Assembly (NCBI GenBank): GCA_038040385.1
Contig: JBBPII010000008.1
Coordinates: 62,001 to 126,000 of the forward strand
Source: Gilichinskyi gelida
Lineage (GTDB): Bacteria > Acidobacteriota > Thermoanaerobaculia > Gp7-AA8
DNA length: 64,000 nt
Direction of reading: 5' to 3'
The position numbers and the translations under genes are program-made. Position 1 is the stretch's first letter; every line of letters begins with the position of its first letter. Below, piece by piece: positions 8,291-18,601 of the stretch. The notes under the pieces were generated by a model. The model saw nothing but the letters and a program-made list of their open reading frames with translations. It had not been told where the DNA came from and searched no databases.

Positions 8291-9760
8291 ATGAACGAGT
8301 TCGTACTCGATTGGATGGGCGGGGACGAGCGCTTTTTGCGACGGGACGTAGGACGGGCTTCAGCCCGTCAGGGCGGCGGCGGGCTGAAGCCCCCCCTACA
8401 TGAGGCTCTGGCCAACCTCAATCGCAAATGGGGCCTCGCGGTCGGCGACGAAATCCGGCGCTGGGCGGCGGGCGGCACGTACACCGTCGTCGCCGGGCAG
8501 CAAGTCGGCTTCGCCGGCGGCCCGCTGTACACGCTGGCCAAGATCGCCTCGCTCCTCAAGATCAAGCGCGACAACGAGTTGCGCGGCATCCCCACCACGG
8601 CCTTCTTCTGGCTGGCGACCGAGGACCACGACTTCAGCGAGGCGGCGACGATCTCCATCCCGCGTCATCAAGCAAGAGGCCAGCTCGACCTGATCACCCT
8701 GCGCGCGAGGCACGCGTTCGAGTCGCGGCAGATCGTCGGATCGCAGCCGGTGCCGGAGTCGCTCATCGTCGAGCTGCTCGCACTGCTGGAGATGGAGCGG
8801 CCATCGTGGCTGCGCGAGGGGATCACGTTCCGCGACTCCTTCGCCGAACTGATCGCCACCGCGGTCGGCGGAAAGGTGATCCTCGTCGACGCGCTGTTGC
8901 CCGAGCTGCGCCGCGAAGGTCAGCCGCTCTTCGACGCCATCATCGCCAAGTGGAACGACATCCAGCGCGCGCTGGAGCGGCGCGCCGCGGCGTTGCGCGA
9001 GGCCGGTTACGCGCCCCAGATCCTCCCGCGCGACGGCGAGGGATACACGCTGCTCTACGAGCTCGACGACCGCGGCAACCGCAATCTCGTCGACTCAGCC
9101 CGTCCCCTCGCGGCACCGGAGCGCGTGTCGACGTCCGCGCTCACCCGCCCGCTGCTGCAGGATTTCGTCTTACGCCCCGATCTCTTCATCGGCGGGCCGG
9201 CGGAAGTGGCGTACTACGCGCAGATCGCGCCGCTGCACGAGCTGCTCGAGATCCCGATGCCGCGCGTCGGCCTGCGCGCGCACGCGCTCGTCGCGCCGCG
9301 CCGCGTCCTGCGCGCCTTCGAGCGCTACGCGATCGAGCCGGCGGAGATCTTCGCCGGCGCCGACGCGCTGCTCGCCGCGCGCGAGCCCGCCGGCGTCGCG
9401 GAGGTGAATGCCATCGCCGAGCGCGCCCGGCGTAATCTGGCCGAGGAGATGACGCGCATCGGCGAGATCGCGCTGCCCGCCGACCACGCCCTGGCGCGCG
9501 CCGTCAGCCGCTCCATAGGCCACATCGAGTATCACTTCGACAGGCTCGCCGAGCGCGCCATCCGCGCCCTCGGTCGCAAAGACCGCGAGCGCCGGAACGC
9601 CGTGCGCGAGCTGGTGTCGATCCTCTACCCCGACCACCACGTGCAGGACCGCGTGGCCGGCTGGATTGCCTATTGGTGCGAGTTCCGCGAGGATCTCGTG
9701 TCGCGGTTGATCGAGGAGGTGGAGCCGGATGCGCCGTTCTGCACGATCGTGGAGCTGTGA
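8291..9760 (+). CDS. bshC: Bacillithiol biosynthesis cysteine-adding enzyme BshC
   Basis: A 489-aa protein that joins cysteine to glucosaminyl-malate, the last step of bacillithiol synthesis. Family signatures are VVAGQQVGFAGGPLYTLAKI (nucleotide-binding HIGH-like region), FFWLATEDHDFSEA, the central LRPDLFIGGPAEVAYYAQ segment and a C-terminal helical hairpin. It is a little shorter than typical BshC (about 530 aa). The codons before the ATG (LAQYPG) resemble a BshC N-terminus, so translation might start at a CTG at 8261. Residues 19-37 are encoded by a palindromic element (GRASARQ...GLKPPLH) and replace the usual N-terminal sequence. bshB1 and bshA follow. Confidence 0.93.
   Translation: MNEFVLDWMGGDERFLRRDVGRASARQGGGGLKPPLHEALANLNRKWGLAVGDEIRRWAAGGTYTVVAGQQVGFAGGPLYTLAKIASLLKIKRDNELRGIPTTAFFWLATEDHDFSEAATISIPRHQARGQLDLITLRARHAFESRQIVGSQPVPESLIVELLALLEMERPSWLREGITFRDSFAELIATAVGGKVILVDALLPELRREGQPLFDAIIAKWNDIQRALERRAAALREAGYAPQILPRDGEGYTLLYELDDRGNRNLVDSARPLAAPERVSTSALTRPLLQDFVLRPDLFIGGPAEVAYYAQIAPLHELLEIPMPRVGLRAHALVAPRRVLRAFERYAIEPAEIFAGADALLAAREPAGVAEVNAIAERARRNLAEEMTRIGEIALPADHALARAVSRSIGHIEYHFDRLAERAIRALGRKDRERRNAVRELVSILYPDHHVQDRVAGWIAYWCEFREDLVSRLIEEVEPDAPFCTIVEL
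8345..8401. repeat. Paired palindromic element inside bshC
   Basis: Two inverted copies of the GGGCTTCAGCCC core (GTAGGACGGGCTTCAGCCC at left, GGGCTGAAGCCC..CCTAC at right) form a long composite hairpin wholly inside the reading frame near the bshC start. This is the double form of the single elements at 7297, 43235 and 50602. Confidence 0.9.
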
Positions 9761-9766
9761 CCGTCC

Positions 9767-9872
9767 GTGTCATCCTGAGCCGGCGCAGCGCGGCGAAGGA
9801 TCTCCCGCCGACGGAGCGATGATCGCCTGGACGCGGGGGATCCTTCGCCGTCTTCGCGGCTCAGGATGACAC
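9767..9872. repeat. Long inverted repeat, GTGTCATCCTGAGC family
   Basis: Left arm GTGTCATCCTGAGC then GGCGAAGGATC, right arm GATCCTTCGCC then GGCTCAGGATGACAC, about 106 bp in all, filling the bshC-bshB1 gap. The right arm ends 1 bp before the bshB1 start codon, so it must contain or hide the ribosome site. Relatives lie at 16276, 18478, 24301, 32552, 40488 and 44231. Confidence 0.9.
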
Positions 9873-9873
9873 C

Positions 9874-10596
9874 ATGAACCAACACGTCGACCTCCTCTTC
9901 ATCTCCGCGCACGCCGACGACACCGAGCTGTCGTGCGGCGGCACCATCGCCAAGTTCGTCAAGGACGGCCTGCGCGTCGGCATGATCGACCTCACGCGTG
10001 GCGAGATGGGGACGCGCGGCACGCCGGCGGAGCGCGCGCGCGAGGCGGCGAAATCCGCGCGCATCCTCGGCGCCGCCTTCCGCCGGCACCTCGACCTCGG
10101 CGACGGCGGTCTCCGCACCGGCCGCGACGAAGAGCTGCAGGTCATCGAGATCGTCCGCCGCCACCGCCCTCGGATCGTCTTCTCGCCCTACCCCGACGAG
10201 CGCCACCCCGACCACGTCCGCACCGGCCGCCTGGTCACCGAGGCCTCGTTCTACGCCGGCCTGCGCCGGCTGGAGACCGGCCTCCCCGCCCACCGCCCGC
10301 AGGCGGTCGTGTACTACCTGCAGAACTACATGCTGCCGCTCAGCTTCGTCGTCGACGTCAGCGCTGCCTGGAAGACCAAGATGCGCGCCGTCGCCGCGTT
10401 CAAGTCGCAGTTCTACAACCCGAAGTCGAAGGAGCCGGCCACCTTCATCGCCTCGAAGAACTTCATCGACATGATCGAGGCCCGCGGCCGCCACTTCGGC
10501 GCATTGATCGGCGCGTCGTACGGGGAAGGGTTCGTCACCAAGCAGCCGCCGAAAATTGATGATGTGATTGCCGCGTACGACAGGCGCGAGCCATGA
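9874..10596 (+). CDS. bshB1: Bacillithiol biosynthesis deacetylase BshB1
   Basis: A 240-aa LmbE/PIG-L family zinc deacetylase that removes the acetyl group from N-acetylglucosaminyl-malate. The metal motif AHADDTELSCGG is at residues 12-23 and the third ligand is the His of DERHPDHVRTG. LTRGEMGTRGT is characteristic of BshB1 rather than of mycothiol MshB. It lies between bshC and bshA and its stop overlaps the bshA ATG (ATGA). It has no normal upstream leader because a long inverted repeat abuts its start codon. Confidence 0.95.
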   Translation: MNQHVDLLFISAHADDTELSCGGTIAKFVKDGLRVGMIDLTRGEMGTRGTPAERAREAAKSARILGAAFRRHLDLGDGGLRTGRDEELQVIEIVRRHRPRIVFSPYPDERHPDHVRTGRLVTEASFYAGLRRLETGLPAHRPQAVVYYLQNYMLPLSFVVDVSAAWKTKMRAVAAFKSQFYNPKSKEPATFIASKNFIDMIEARGRHFGALIGASYGEGFVTKQPPKIDDVIAAYDRREP

Positions 10597-11717
10597 GAAT
10601 CGGCATCACCTGCTATCCCACTTTCGGCGGCTCCGGAGTCGTGGCCACCGAGCTCGGCATCGCGCTCGCCAATCGCGGCGACGATGTGCACTTCATCAGC
10701 TACGCGATGCCGTCGCGGCTCAACACGGCGCACGAGCGGATCCGCTTTCACGAAGTCACGGTCACCAACTACCCGCTATTCGATCCCTATCCACCGTACA
10801 TGCTCGCGCTGGCGACGAAGATGGCGGAAGTCGCCGACTACGAGAAGCTCGACGTCTTGCACGTCCACTACGCCATCCCGCACGCCGTGAGCGCGCACCT
10901 CGCGCGGGAGATCGTTTCGGTGAGGAATCTGAAGTTCGTCACCACCCTGCACGGCACCGACATCACGCTGGTCGGACGCGACGCCAGTTACCTGCCGATC
11001 ACGCGGTTCAGCATCGAGGTCTCCGACGGCGTCACCGCGGTCTCCAAATGGCTGAAGGACGAGACGATCACGCACTTCGGCACGAAGAGGGAGATCGAGA
11101 TCATCCCCAACTTCGTCGACCCCGCGCGCTTCCGCCGCCACGAGAGCTCCTATTCGCATCTGCTCGGCGACACCGGCGACAAGCTCCTCTGCCACGTCTC
11201 GAACTTCCGGCCGGTGAAGCGGATCATGGACGTCCTCGCGGTCTTCGAGCGCGTCTCCCGCGTGGTTCCCAGCCGCCTGGCGATGATCGGCGACGGCCCC
11301 GACCGCTCGCGCGCCGAGGCGTTCTGCCGCGAGCGCAACCTGCGCGACCGCGTCTTCTTCCTCGGCAACGTGCCGAACCTCGAGGAGATCATCGGCGCCG
11401 CGAATCTCTTCCTCCTCCCCTCCGAGGCGGAGTCGTTCGGCATGGCGGCGCTGGAAGCGATGGCCTCCGAGGTGCCGGTGATCGCCACCGCCGCCGGCGG
11501 CCTCTCGGAGGTGGTGGTGCACGGCGAGACCGGTTTCCTTCTCCCCGTGGGCGACGTCGACGCCATGGCCGACCGCGGCATCGAGATCCTCTCCGACACC
11601 CGACTCGAGCGCCGCCTCGGCCGCGCCGGGCGGGCGGTAGCGGAGGAGAAGTTCCACGTCGACCGCGTGGTGCCGATGTACCGGGGGTTTTACGAGCGGG
11701 TCATCGACGGCGCGTGA
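10593..11717 (+). CDS. bshA: N-acetyl-alpha-D-glucosaminyl L-malate synthase BshA
   Basis: A 374-aa GT4 (GT-B fold) glycosyltransferase that transfers GlcNAc from UDP-GlcNAc to L-malate, the first bacillithiol step. The start MRIGITCYPTFGGSGVVATE is diagnostic, followed by HVHYAIPHA, TLHGTDITLVG, SNFRPVKR and the nucleotide-sugar motif EAESFGMAALEAMASEVPVI with its E-x7-E pair. Its length is normal for the family. As last gene of bshC-bshB1-bshA it is translationally coupled to bshB1. The whole pathway is therefore encoded here. Confidence 0.96.
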   Translation: MRIGITCYPTFGGSGVVATELGIALANRGDDVHFISYAMPSRLNTAHERIRFHEVTVTNYPLFDPYPPYMLALATKMAEVADYEKLDVLHVHYAIPHAVSAHLAREIVSVRNLKFVTTLHGTDITLVGRDASYLPITRFSIEVSDGVTAVSKWLKDETITHFGTKREIEIIPNFVDPARFRRHESSYSHLLGDTGDKLLCHVSNFRPVKRIMDVLAVFERVSRVVPSRLAMIGDGPDRSRAEAFCRERNLRDRVFFLGNVPNLEEIIGAANLFLLPSEAESFGMAALEAMASEVPVIATAAGGLSEVVVHGETGFLLPVGDVDAMADRGIEILSDTRLERRLGRAGRAVAEEKFHVDRVVPMYRGFYERVIDGA

Positions 11718-14102
11718 TTACGGCTCCACCCGCATCCCACCCGCCGCGCCCGCCCCGCCGTAGATTTCCTCATACCGCTCGTAACTGTTCATCACCTTCC
11801 GCACGTAGTGCTTCGTCTCGTCGAAGTTGATGGAGGTGAAGAGGTAATCGTCGCCGGGGGCGGGGGCGAGTCGGGTCCAGAGGGCGACCTGGTGCGGGCC
11901 GGCGTTGTAGGCGGCGGCCACGGCGTAGTGGTTGCCGCCGAGTTGGCCGCCGAGGGTGCTGATGTACTTCGCGCCGAGGCGGATGATGACCCGCGGGTCG
12001 TAGAGGTCCTCGGGGGAGACGTCGACGATGCCGACCTCGCGGCCGATCTGGCGCGCGGTGGTGATGATGAATTGCAGCAGCCCGCGCGCGGCGGCCTCCG
12101 ATTTCGCGCGGGGATTGAAGCGCGACTCCTCGCGCATGATCGACAGCACCAGCGCCGGGTCGGCGCCGTACTTTTTCGCGTCCTCCACGATCGCGTCGTA
12201 GAAGTAGCGCGGATAGAGCAGCTGGCGAACGACGAGCGGCAGGAGCTGCGGGACGTAATCGCGCGGGACGGAATTCATCATCACTTCCACGGCGTAGATC
12301 GACTCGCGCGACGCGCTGCCGCGGTTGAGCGCGAACGACTTCGTGAGGAGGTCGTAGCCTTTCGGGAGGTCGTCGACGGCTTCGTCGAACAGGCCCATGG
12401 CCATCAGCAGCTCGGCGCGGTCGGTCGACTGCAGCGGAAACGACGGGAACGGCTGCGGCTTCCGGTCGATCACCGCGGCGTACGCCGGGACGTGGCGGTA
12501 GATCTCCGCGAGGCGCCGCGCGTCGCGCGGCGCGAGGAGGTAGCGGTCGGTCTCGATGCGGCGGGCGAGGTCCCAGTTGCCGGCTGCGATCTGCTTCTCG
12601 ACCTCCGCGTTGCGCGTGACGAGCTCCTGCTGCAGCCTGGCCTGCATGGCCGGCGCGTCGAGGCGCTTGCGTGCGAAGTAGGCGAAGTGCGTCGGCACCG
12701 GCGCGCGGAGGACGTTGAGGTACGCCGCGAACGCCGCGGGCGGATTCGCCGCCTCGAGCGCCCGAGCGCGCCAGTAGTCGATCTCGTACGCGTCGTACTT
12801 ATCGAGCAGCGGACGCGGGATGGCGTTGAGCGTGACGAGCGTCGCGCGTGGATTGCCGATGGCGTAGGCGATTGATCCGTCGACCAGCGCGTGGTCCTTC
12901 GGGAACTGCTTGCGCAGCATCTCGAGATCCGCGGCGGCCGCGGCGAAGCGCTTCTGTTTGAGCCGCGTGCGGAGCCGCTGCGTCAGCGCGGCCGACGTGG
13001 CCGGAAAGCGTCCCGGGACGGCGATGGCGGCGGTCATGAACTGCTCGGCCCCCGCGTCGTTTCCCTGCAGTTGCGCCGCGCGCGAGGCGTGGAAGAGGAA
13101 CGTCGCCTTCCACTTCGGATCGCGCGTGGCCCCCGCGCCGCGGACGTAGGTCTGCTGCGCCTGCGCGTACTCTTCGTCGCCAAAGTACGAGCGGCCGATG
13201 TCGAAGAGGAGTTGATCGCGTCGGAGCGCCGGCGTCCCCGCCGGCTGGCTCGGAAGCGTCCCGCTTCCGGGGCGGCGGGACGCCGCCTGGCCAGCCGGCG
13301 AGACGCCGGCGCTCCGTGAGAGTGCGAGCGACAGCACCGCCACGGCGCGGTCGAAGTGCCGGTGGTTCTGCAGCGCGTCGCCGAGGAGGGTGAACTGCTC
13401 GGCGGTCATGCCGCGGAGCCGCTCCGGGCGGTCGAGGGCGCGGGCGACGCGGTCGGCCGCGTCGTCGGTCGTGCCGCCCTTCAGTAGAGTAACGCCCAGC
13501 GGGAAGCCGCGCGCGACATCGCCGGCCTCCACCATGCGCGCCGTCAAGTCGCGGCGGCGGGCCGTGTCCGCCGCCGGCATCAGGCGCGCGGCGAAGTCGG
13601 CCAGCGCCCTCGGATCATGAAGCTGCTCGACTTCCTCATCGATGGCTTGATCGCGATACAGCGCGTGCGGGTACTCGAAGATCAGCTTCCGGCGCGTGGC
13701 GCTCGAGTCGTCGATCTCCGACTGATGAAAGAGCGCGAGATCGCGGAACGCGTTTCCCGGCGCGAGGAACGGCGCGAGCTTCGCCGCCGCGGCGCGCGGC
13801 TCATCGTCCTCGATCAGCGCCCGCGCATGCAGATAGCCGAGCGACCATTTCGCGTAATCCGCCGGACGCTCCTTCTCGATTTGCGCGAGCAGGTCGGCGA
13901 GCTCGCCCCACTTGCCGGAGGCTTCGAGAGCGCGGAACCGATCGCTCGACAGCGTGGCGGGCGGCGCGGCGACGGCTTTCTCCGCCGGCACCGTGCGGAA
14001 CACCCGATGCCGCCGAACGCGCTGCCGAACGAGAAGAGCGGCGATCAGGATGACGACGGCGGCAACGGCGAGAGCGAGGGTTAGGGCGCGGCGCTTGATC
14101 AC
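11718..14102 (-). CDS. Soluble lytic murein transglycosylase (Slt-like)
   Basis: A 794-aa envelope protein. An N-terminal hydrophobic anchor (LALAVAAVVILIAALLV) exports it. A long alpha-superhelical, TPR-like middle resembles the U-domain of Slt70. The C-terminal SLT domain (about residues 650-760) has the catalytic Glu in MREESRFNPRAKSEAAARG, then GLLQFI, DLYDPRVIIRLGAKYI and AAAYNAGPHQVALW. It cleaves peptidoglycan glycan strands forming 1,6-anhydromuramyl ends. A repeat at 13222-13316 is translated in frame in the helical region (SAGVSPAGQAASRR...AGTPALR). Its start overlaps the small membrane gene at 14099 (ATGA). Confidence 0.9.
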   Translation of the reverse strand: MIKRRALTLALAVAAVVILIAALLVRQRVRRHRVFRTVPAEKAVAAPPATLSSDRFRALEASGKWGELADLLAQIEKERPADYAKWSLGYLHARALIEDDEPRAAAAKLAPFLAPGNAFRDLALFHQSEIDDSSATRRKLIFEYPHALYRDQAIDEEVEQLHDPRALADFAARLMPAADTARRRDLTARMVEAGDVARGFPLGVTLLKGGTTDDAADRVARALDRPERLRGMTAEQFTLLGDALQNHRHFDRAVAVLSLALSRSAGVSPAGQAASRRPGSGTLPSQPAGTPALRRDQLLFDIGRSYFGDEEYAQAQQTYVRGAGATRDPKWKATFLFHASRAAQLQGNDAGAEQFMTAAIAVPGRFPATSAALTQRLRTRLKQKRFAAAAADLEMLRKQFPKDHALVDGSIAYAIGNPRATLVTLNAIPRPLLDKYDAYEIDYWRARALEAANPPAAFAAYLNVLRAPVPTHFAYFARKRLDAPAMQARLQQELVTRNAEVEKQIAAGNWDLARRIETDRYLLAPRDARRLAEIYRHVPAYAAVIDRKPQPFPSFPLQSTDRAELLMAMGLFDEAVDDLPKGYDLLTKSFALNRGSASRESIYAVEVMMNSVPRDYVPQLLPLVVRQLLYPRYFYDAIVEDAKKYGADPALVLSIMREESRFNPRAKSEAAARGLLQFIITTARQIGREVGIVDVSPEDLYDPRVIIRLGAKYISTLGGQLGGNHYAVAAAYNAGPHQVALWTRLAPAPGDDYLFTSINFDETKHYVRKVMNSYERYEEIYGGAGAAGGMRVEP
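13222..13316. repeat. GC-rich composite palindrome inside the slt gene
   Basis: Outer arms CGGAGCGCCGGCGTC and GACGCCGGCGCTCCG enclose smaller hairpins (GCCGGCTGGC/GCCAGCCGGC and GGAAGCGTCCCGCTTCC). It is translated without breaking the frame as SAGVSPAG...PAGTPALR, an insertion of about 31 residues in the helical domain. Related sequence lies at 60137-60213. Confidence 0.88.
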
Positions 14103-14548
14103 GAGTCATTTCGGGCAAGCGTCCCCGAAACGATGGCGTGGGGAGCGCGCCTGAGAATCTCGTATCGTGCAATCGGATAGCCAAGGATGGCGTCGACCAA
14201 CACGCGCCGGCCGTCGCGCGACAACAGGATCAGCACCTTCTCCTTGATCTCGCGCACCTCGACGATGTCCTCCCACCGCATCCACCGCCCCCGCTTGCCG
14301 AACATCGAGAGCAGACGGTTCTCGTACATCACCCCGTGCTCGCTGACGTAGATGTGGTCGCCGTACTGCACGATCGCCGCGGCGAGCGTGCCAAGGAAGA
14401 GGAGGAAGAGCGCGGCGAAGGTCAGCGGCTCGATCTCCTCGACGCCGTACGACATGTAATCGAACAGCAGCGCTGCCGACCCGAACGTCGCCGCGCAGCT
14501 CACAAGGCGCGCCACCGGTGTCCGATCAAACTTCAAGATCTGGGACAT
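14099..14548 (-). CDS. Small membrane protein with PH-like cytosolic domain
   Basis: A 149-aa protein with two hydrophobic helices (LVSCAATFGSAALLFDYM; FAALFLLFLGTLAAAIV) followed by a beta-rich segment (IYVSEHGVMYENRLL, RWMRWEDIVEVREIKEKVL, DGRRVLVDAIL) typical of bacterial PH or YcxB-like domains. Function unknown. It is the first gene of a two-gene minus-strand unit with the lytic transglycosylase (4-nt overlap), so an envelope role is a fair guess. It is divergent from proS. Confidence 0.65.
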   Translation of the reverse strand: MSQILKFDRTPVARLVSCAATFGSAALLFDYMSYGVEEIEPLTFAALFLLFLGTLAAAIVQYGDHIYVSEHGVMYENRLLSMFGKRGRWMRWEDIVEVREIKEKVLILLSRDGRRVLVDAILGYPIARYEILRRAPHAIVSGTLARNDS

Positions 14549-14580
14549 ACGAACATTTTATGGTTAGAATCCGCGCCCTC

Positions 14581-16275
<1,695 letters not shown>

Positions 16276-16287
<12 letters not shown>

Positions 16288-16372
16288 GCCGCGAAGACGG
16301 CGAAGGATCCCCCGCGACCAGGCGACCAGCGCTCCGGACACGGGGGATCCCTCGCTTCGCTCGGGATGACAC
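16276..16372. repeat. Long inverted repeat, GTGTCATCCTGAGC family, at the proS 3' end
   Basis: Arms GTGTCATCCTGAGC and GCTCGGGATGACAC with inner CGGGGGATCC / GGATCCCCCG. The TGA inside TCATCCTGA serves as the proS stop codon. It ends about 20 bp before the next start. Confidence 0.88.
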
Positions 16373-16391
16373 CTGGGCTATCCTTTTACCC

Positions 16392-17774
16392 ATGCGTAAA
16401 CTTTTCATCCTCCTCGCGCTGGTCGCGCTTCCCGCCGCCGCGCAGAACACCGACATCGAGTCGCTCTCCGGCCTGCAGTTCAACTTCGGCAACCCCGGCG
16501 CGCGGTCGCTCGGCATGGGCGGCGCCTTCCTCGGCCTCGCCGACGACGCCTCGGCCGCCGAGGCCAATCCGGCCGGCCTGACCATCCTCCGCAAGCCGGA
16601 GGTCTCCGTCGAAGGTCGAAACTTCGAGGAGCAGCAGCTCTTCAGCACCAGCGGCACCTTTCCGGAAATCAACCGCACTTCGTTCACCCACTACAGCCAG
16701 CGCGTCGACCTCACCTTCGCCAGCGTGGTCTATCCGATCAAGGACCGCTTCACCCTCGGCGTGTACTACCACGAGCCGCTGCGCAACGAAGGCGCCGGGC
16801 AAGTGGTGCCGGTGCGCAACGAGTTCACAGGCCAAGTCACGGCCGACGTCCCCGACTTCTACTTCAGCAATGGCAAAAAGCTTCCGGTCGACGAACAGGC
16901 GTGCATCGCCGAGCGCGTCGCCACCAAGAACCCGCTGGCCTGCATCCAGTACACCATCCTGCCGTTTCTGAGCGCGCTGAAAGTGCAGGAGCGCACCCTC
17001 GGCCTCGCCGGCGCGTTCAAAGTCGGCAAGTTCTCCTTCGGCGGCACCGTCCGTTATCAGCGCTTCAATGAGACGGCGTACACCTTCCGCGTGACCGACA
17101 CCTTCGACTTCTCCAGCATCTCCGTGCAGGCGACCAGCGACATCCGCGGCAATCTCGACAAGGCCGAGGACGTCGATGACGTCACCTTCGCCGGCGGCAT
17201 GAAGTGGGCGCTGACCGACAAGTTCTCGATGGGCGCCGTCTTCAAGCAGGGGGCGAAGTTCCCCGCGCCGACGTTCGCCGCGAACGCGAACACCGACTTC
17301 GACTTCGTGAAGGTGGCCGATACCGTCTTTCACATCCCCGACGTCTACGGCGTCGGTTTCTCCGTTCGCCCCATTCCGGCGTTGACGATCAACGCCGACG
17401 CGGTGCGCGTGACGTACTCGAACCTCGTCGACGACTTCGTCTCCATCAACGAAGACGTCCGGGCGCTCGACAAGGCCTATCGCGCCAACGACGTCACCGA
17501 GCTGCACCTCGGCGCGGAGTACTTCTTCGCCACCAAGATCCCCCTGGCCTTCCGCGCCGGCTACTGGCGCGACCCGGCGCACGCGGTGGAGTTCGGCGGG
17601 CCGATGTCGTCGCCCAGCGCGGTGGCCTCGGCCATCCTCTATCCGAAGGGCGAGACGGCGAATCACATCTCCGCCGGCGTGGGCCTGGCGTGGCCGCGCT
17701 TCCAGATCGACGCCGCATACGACCGCTCCGAGCACTTCCGGGTCGGATCGATCTCCGTGGTGACGCGCTTCTAA
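16392..17774 (+). CDS. FadL/PorV-like outer-membrane beta-barrel protein
   Basis: A 460-aa protein with a clear signal peptide (MRKLFILLALVALPAAAQ). The mature N-terminus NFGNPGARSLGMGGAFLGLA then DDASAAEANPAGL is the hallmark of the OmpP1/FadL and PorV superfamily. Alternating beta strands continue to a C-terminal SISVVTRF ending in Phe, as expected for barrel assembly. Likely role: outer-membrane uptake of hydrophobic compounds, or a scaffold. The ATG at 16392 is chosen because the longer frame upstream is repeat-derived. Confidence 0.88.
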   Translation: MRKLFILLALVALPAAAQNTDIESLSGLQFNFGNPGARSLGMGGAFLGLADDASAAEANPAGLTILRKPEVSVEGRNFEEQQLFSTSGTFPEINRTSFTHYSQRVDLTFASVVYPIKDRFTLGVYYHEPLRNEGAGQVVPVRNEFTGQVTADVPDFYFSNGKKLPVDEQACIAERVATKNPLACIQYTILPFLSALKVQERTLGLAGAFKVGKFSFGGTVRYQRFNETAYTFRVTDTFDFSSISVQATSDIRGNLDKAEDVDDVTFAGGMKWALTDKFSMGAVFKQGAKFPAPTFAANANTDFDFVKVADTVFHIPDVYGVGFSVRPIPALTINADAVRVTYSNLVDDFVSINEDVRALDKAYRANDVTELHLGAEYFFATKIPLAFRAGYWRDPAHAVEFGGPMSSPSAVASAILYPKGETANHISAGVGLAWPRFQIDAAYDRSEHFRVGSISVVTRF

Positions 17775-17779
17775 AGTGT

Positions 17780-17865
17780 GATGTGGGACGGGTTCTCAAC
17801 CCGTCCACCGCCCGCAGGGCGGCCGCTCGCGCGGCCGCGGACGGGTTGAGAACCCGTCCCACATC
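17780..17865. repeat. Paired palindromes GGACGGGTTCTCAACCCGTCC between convergent genes
   Basis: Two palindromes (left with TTCTCAA, right with TTGAGAA loop) are themselves inverted around a GCGGCCGC-rich centre. It separates the barrel gene from the convergent dipeptidase, whose TGA stop uses its last bases. It could act as a bidirectional terminator, although no U-tract is visible. Confidence 0.88.
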
Positions 17866-18484
17866 AGAAGGCGTCCAGCGGAACGTCCAGCAGCTCGAAA
17901 CGCTCCCAGCCGCGATAGTCGAAGTGCCACCACTCCGACGGCAGCGCGTCGAAGCCGTGCGCGGTCATGGCGTCGCGCAGGATCTTGCGGTTGGCGATGG
18001 CCTCGGGCGGCAGGTCGCCGAAGTCCTGCCGCGCGCGCGGGGTGAAGTCGTCGTACGGCGTCGGCATCGGCACCTCGGCGCCGGTGCGGAGGTCGATGAG
18101 CGTGAGGTCCACCGCCGCGCCGCGGTTGTGCCGTGAGCCCTTCGCCGGATCGGCGACGAAATCGGGATTCTTGATCGGCTCCCACATCCGCACCGTCACG
18201 CTGTAGGGACGGTAGCCGTCGAAGATCTTCAGCCCGAGGCCGCGCGGGGCGAGCTCGCGCTGGACGTCGGCCAGCGCCCGGGCGGCCGGAGCGCGCAGCA
18301 TCACGCGCGCAATCGGATAGAGCGGCGTGTGCATGAAATTGTTCGCCGTCGCGTAGCGGACGTCGGTGGCGATGCCGGTGATCTCCACCAGGCGCTTGTC
18401 GGGATCGGCCTGCGCCAGGCTCTGGTATGTGGGAAGGTCGCGGACGACGTAGAGCGAGCTCGCGTACGCGAGGGCCAGTGTCAT
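17864..18484 (-). CDS. D-alanyl-D-alanine dipeptidase (VanX/DdpX family)
   Basis: A 206-aa zinc peptidase of the M15D family. Ligands and catalytic residues are visible in SRHNRGAAVDLTL (His and Asp) and EWWHFDYRG (catalytic Glu, His), with the family's DGYRPYSV motif before them. It hydrolyses D-Ala-D-Ala, probably for cell-wall turnover and not vancomycin resistance, since no vanH/vanA partners are present. The start at 18484 is an ATG formed by the end of a long inverted repeat (GGGATGACAC). An alternative start at 18580 would add about 32 repeat-encoded residues. The N-terminal MTLALAYASSLYVV may be a weak export signal. Confidence 0.88.
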   Translation of the reverse strand: MTLALAYASSLYVVRDLPTYQSLAQADPDKRLVEITGIATDVRYATANNFMHTPLYPIARVMLRAPAARALADVQRELAPRGLGLKIFDGYRPYSVTVRMWEPIKNPDFVADPAKGSRHNRGAAVDLTLIDLRTGAEVPMPTPYDDFTPRARQDFGDLPPEAIANRKILRDAMTAHGFDALPSEWWHFDYRGWERFELLDVPLDAF

Positions 18485-18573
18485 CCCGAGCGCAGCGAGG
18501 GATCCCCCGCGAATGAGCGCTGCTCGCCTGGATGCGGGGGATCCCTCGCCGTCTTCGCGGCTCGGGATGACAC
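18478..18573. repeat. Long inverted repeat, GTGTCATCC family, at the dipeptidase start
   Basis: Arms GTGTCATCCCGAGC and GCTCGGGATGACAC with inner GGATCCCCCGC / GCGGGGGATCC. Read on the minus strand, the last arm supplies the ATG of the dipeptidase gene. Confidence 0.9.
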
Positions 18574-18601
18574 ATGGCATGGAGTGCTAGTCTACCCACT
18601 C

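Noticed and set aside
17864..18484. Vancomycin-resistance operon from the VanX-like gene
   Set aside because: No vanH, vanA/B ligase or VanRS lies beside it, and the ddl at 35 kb has normal Ddl motifs.
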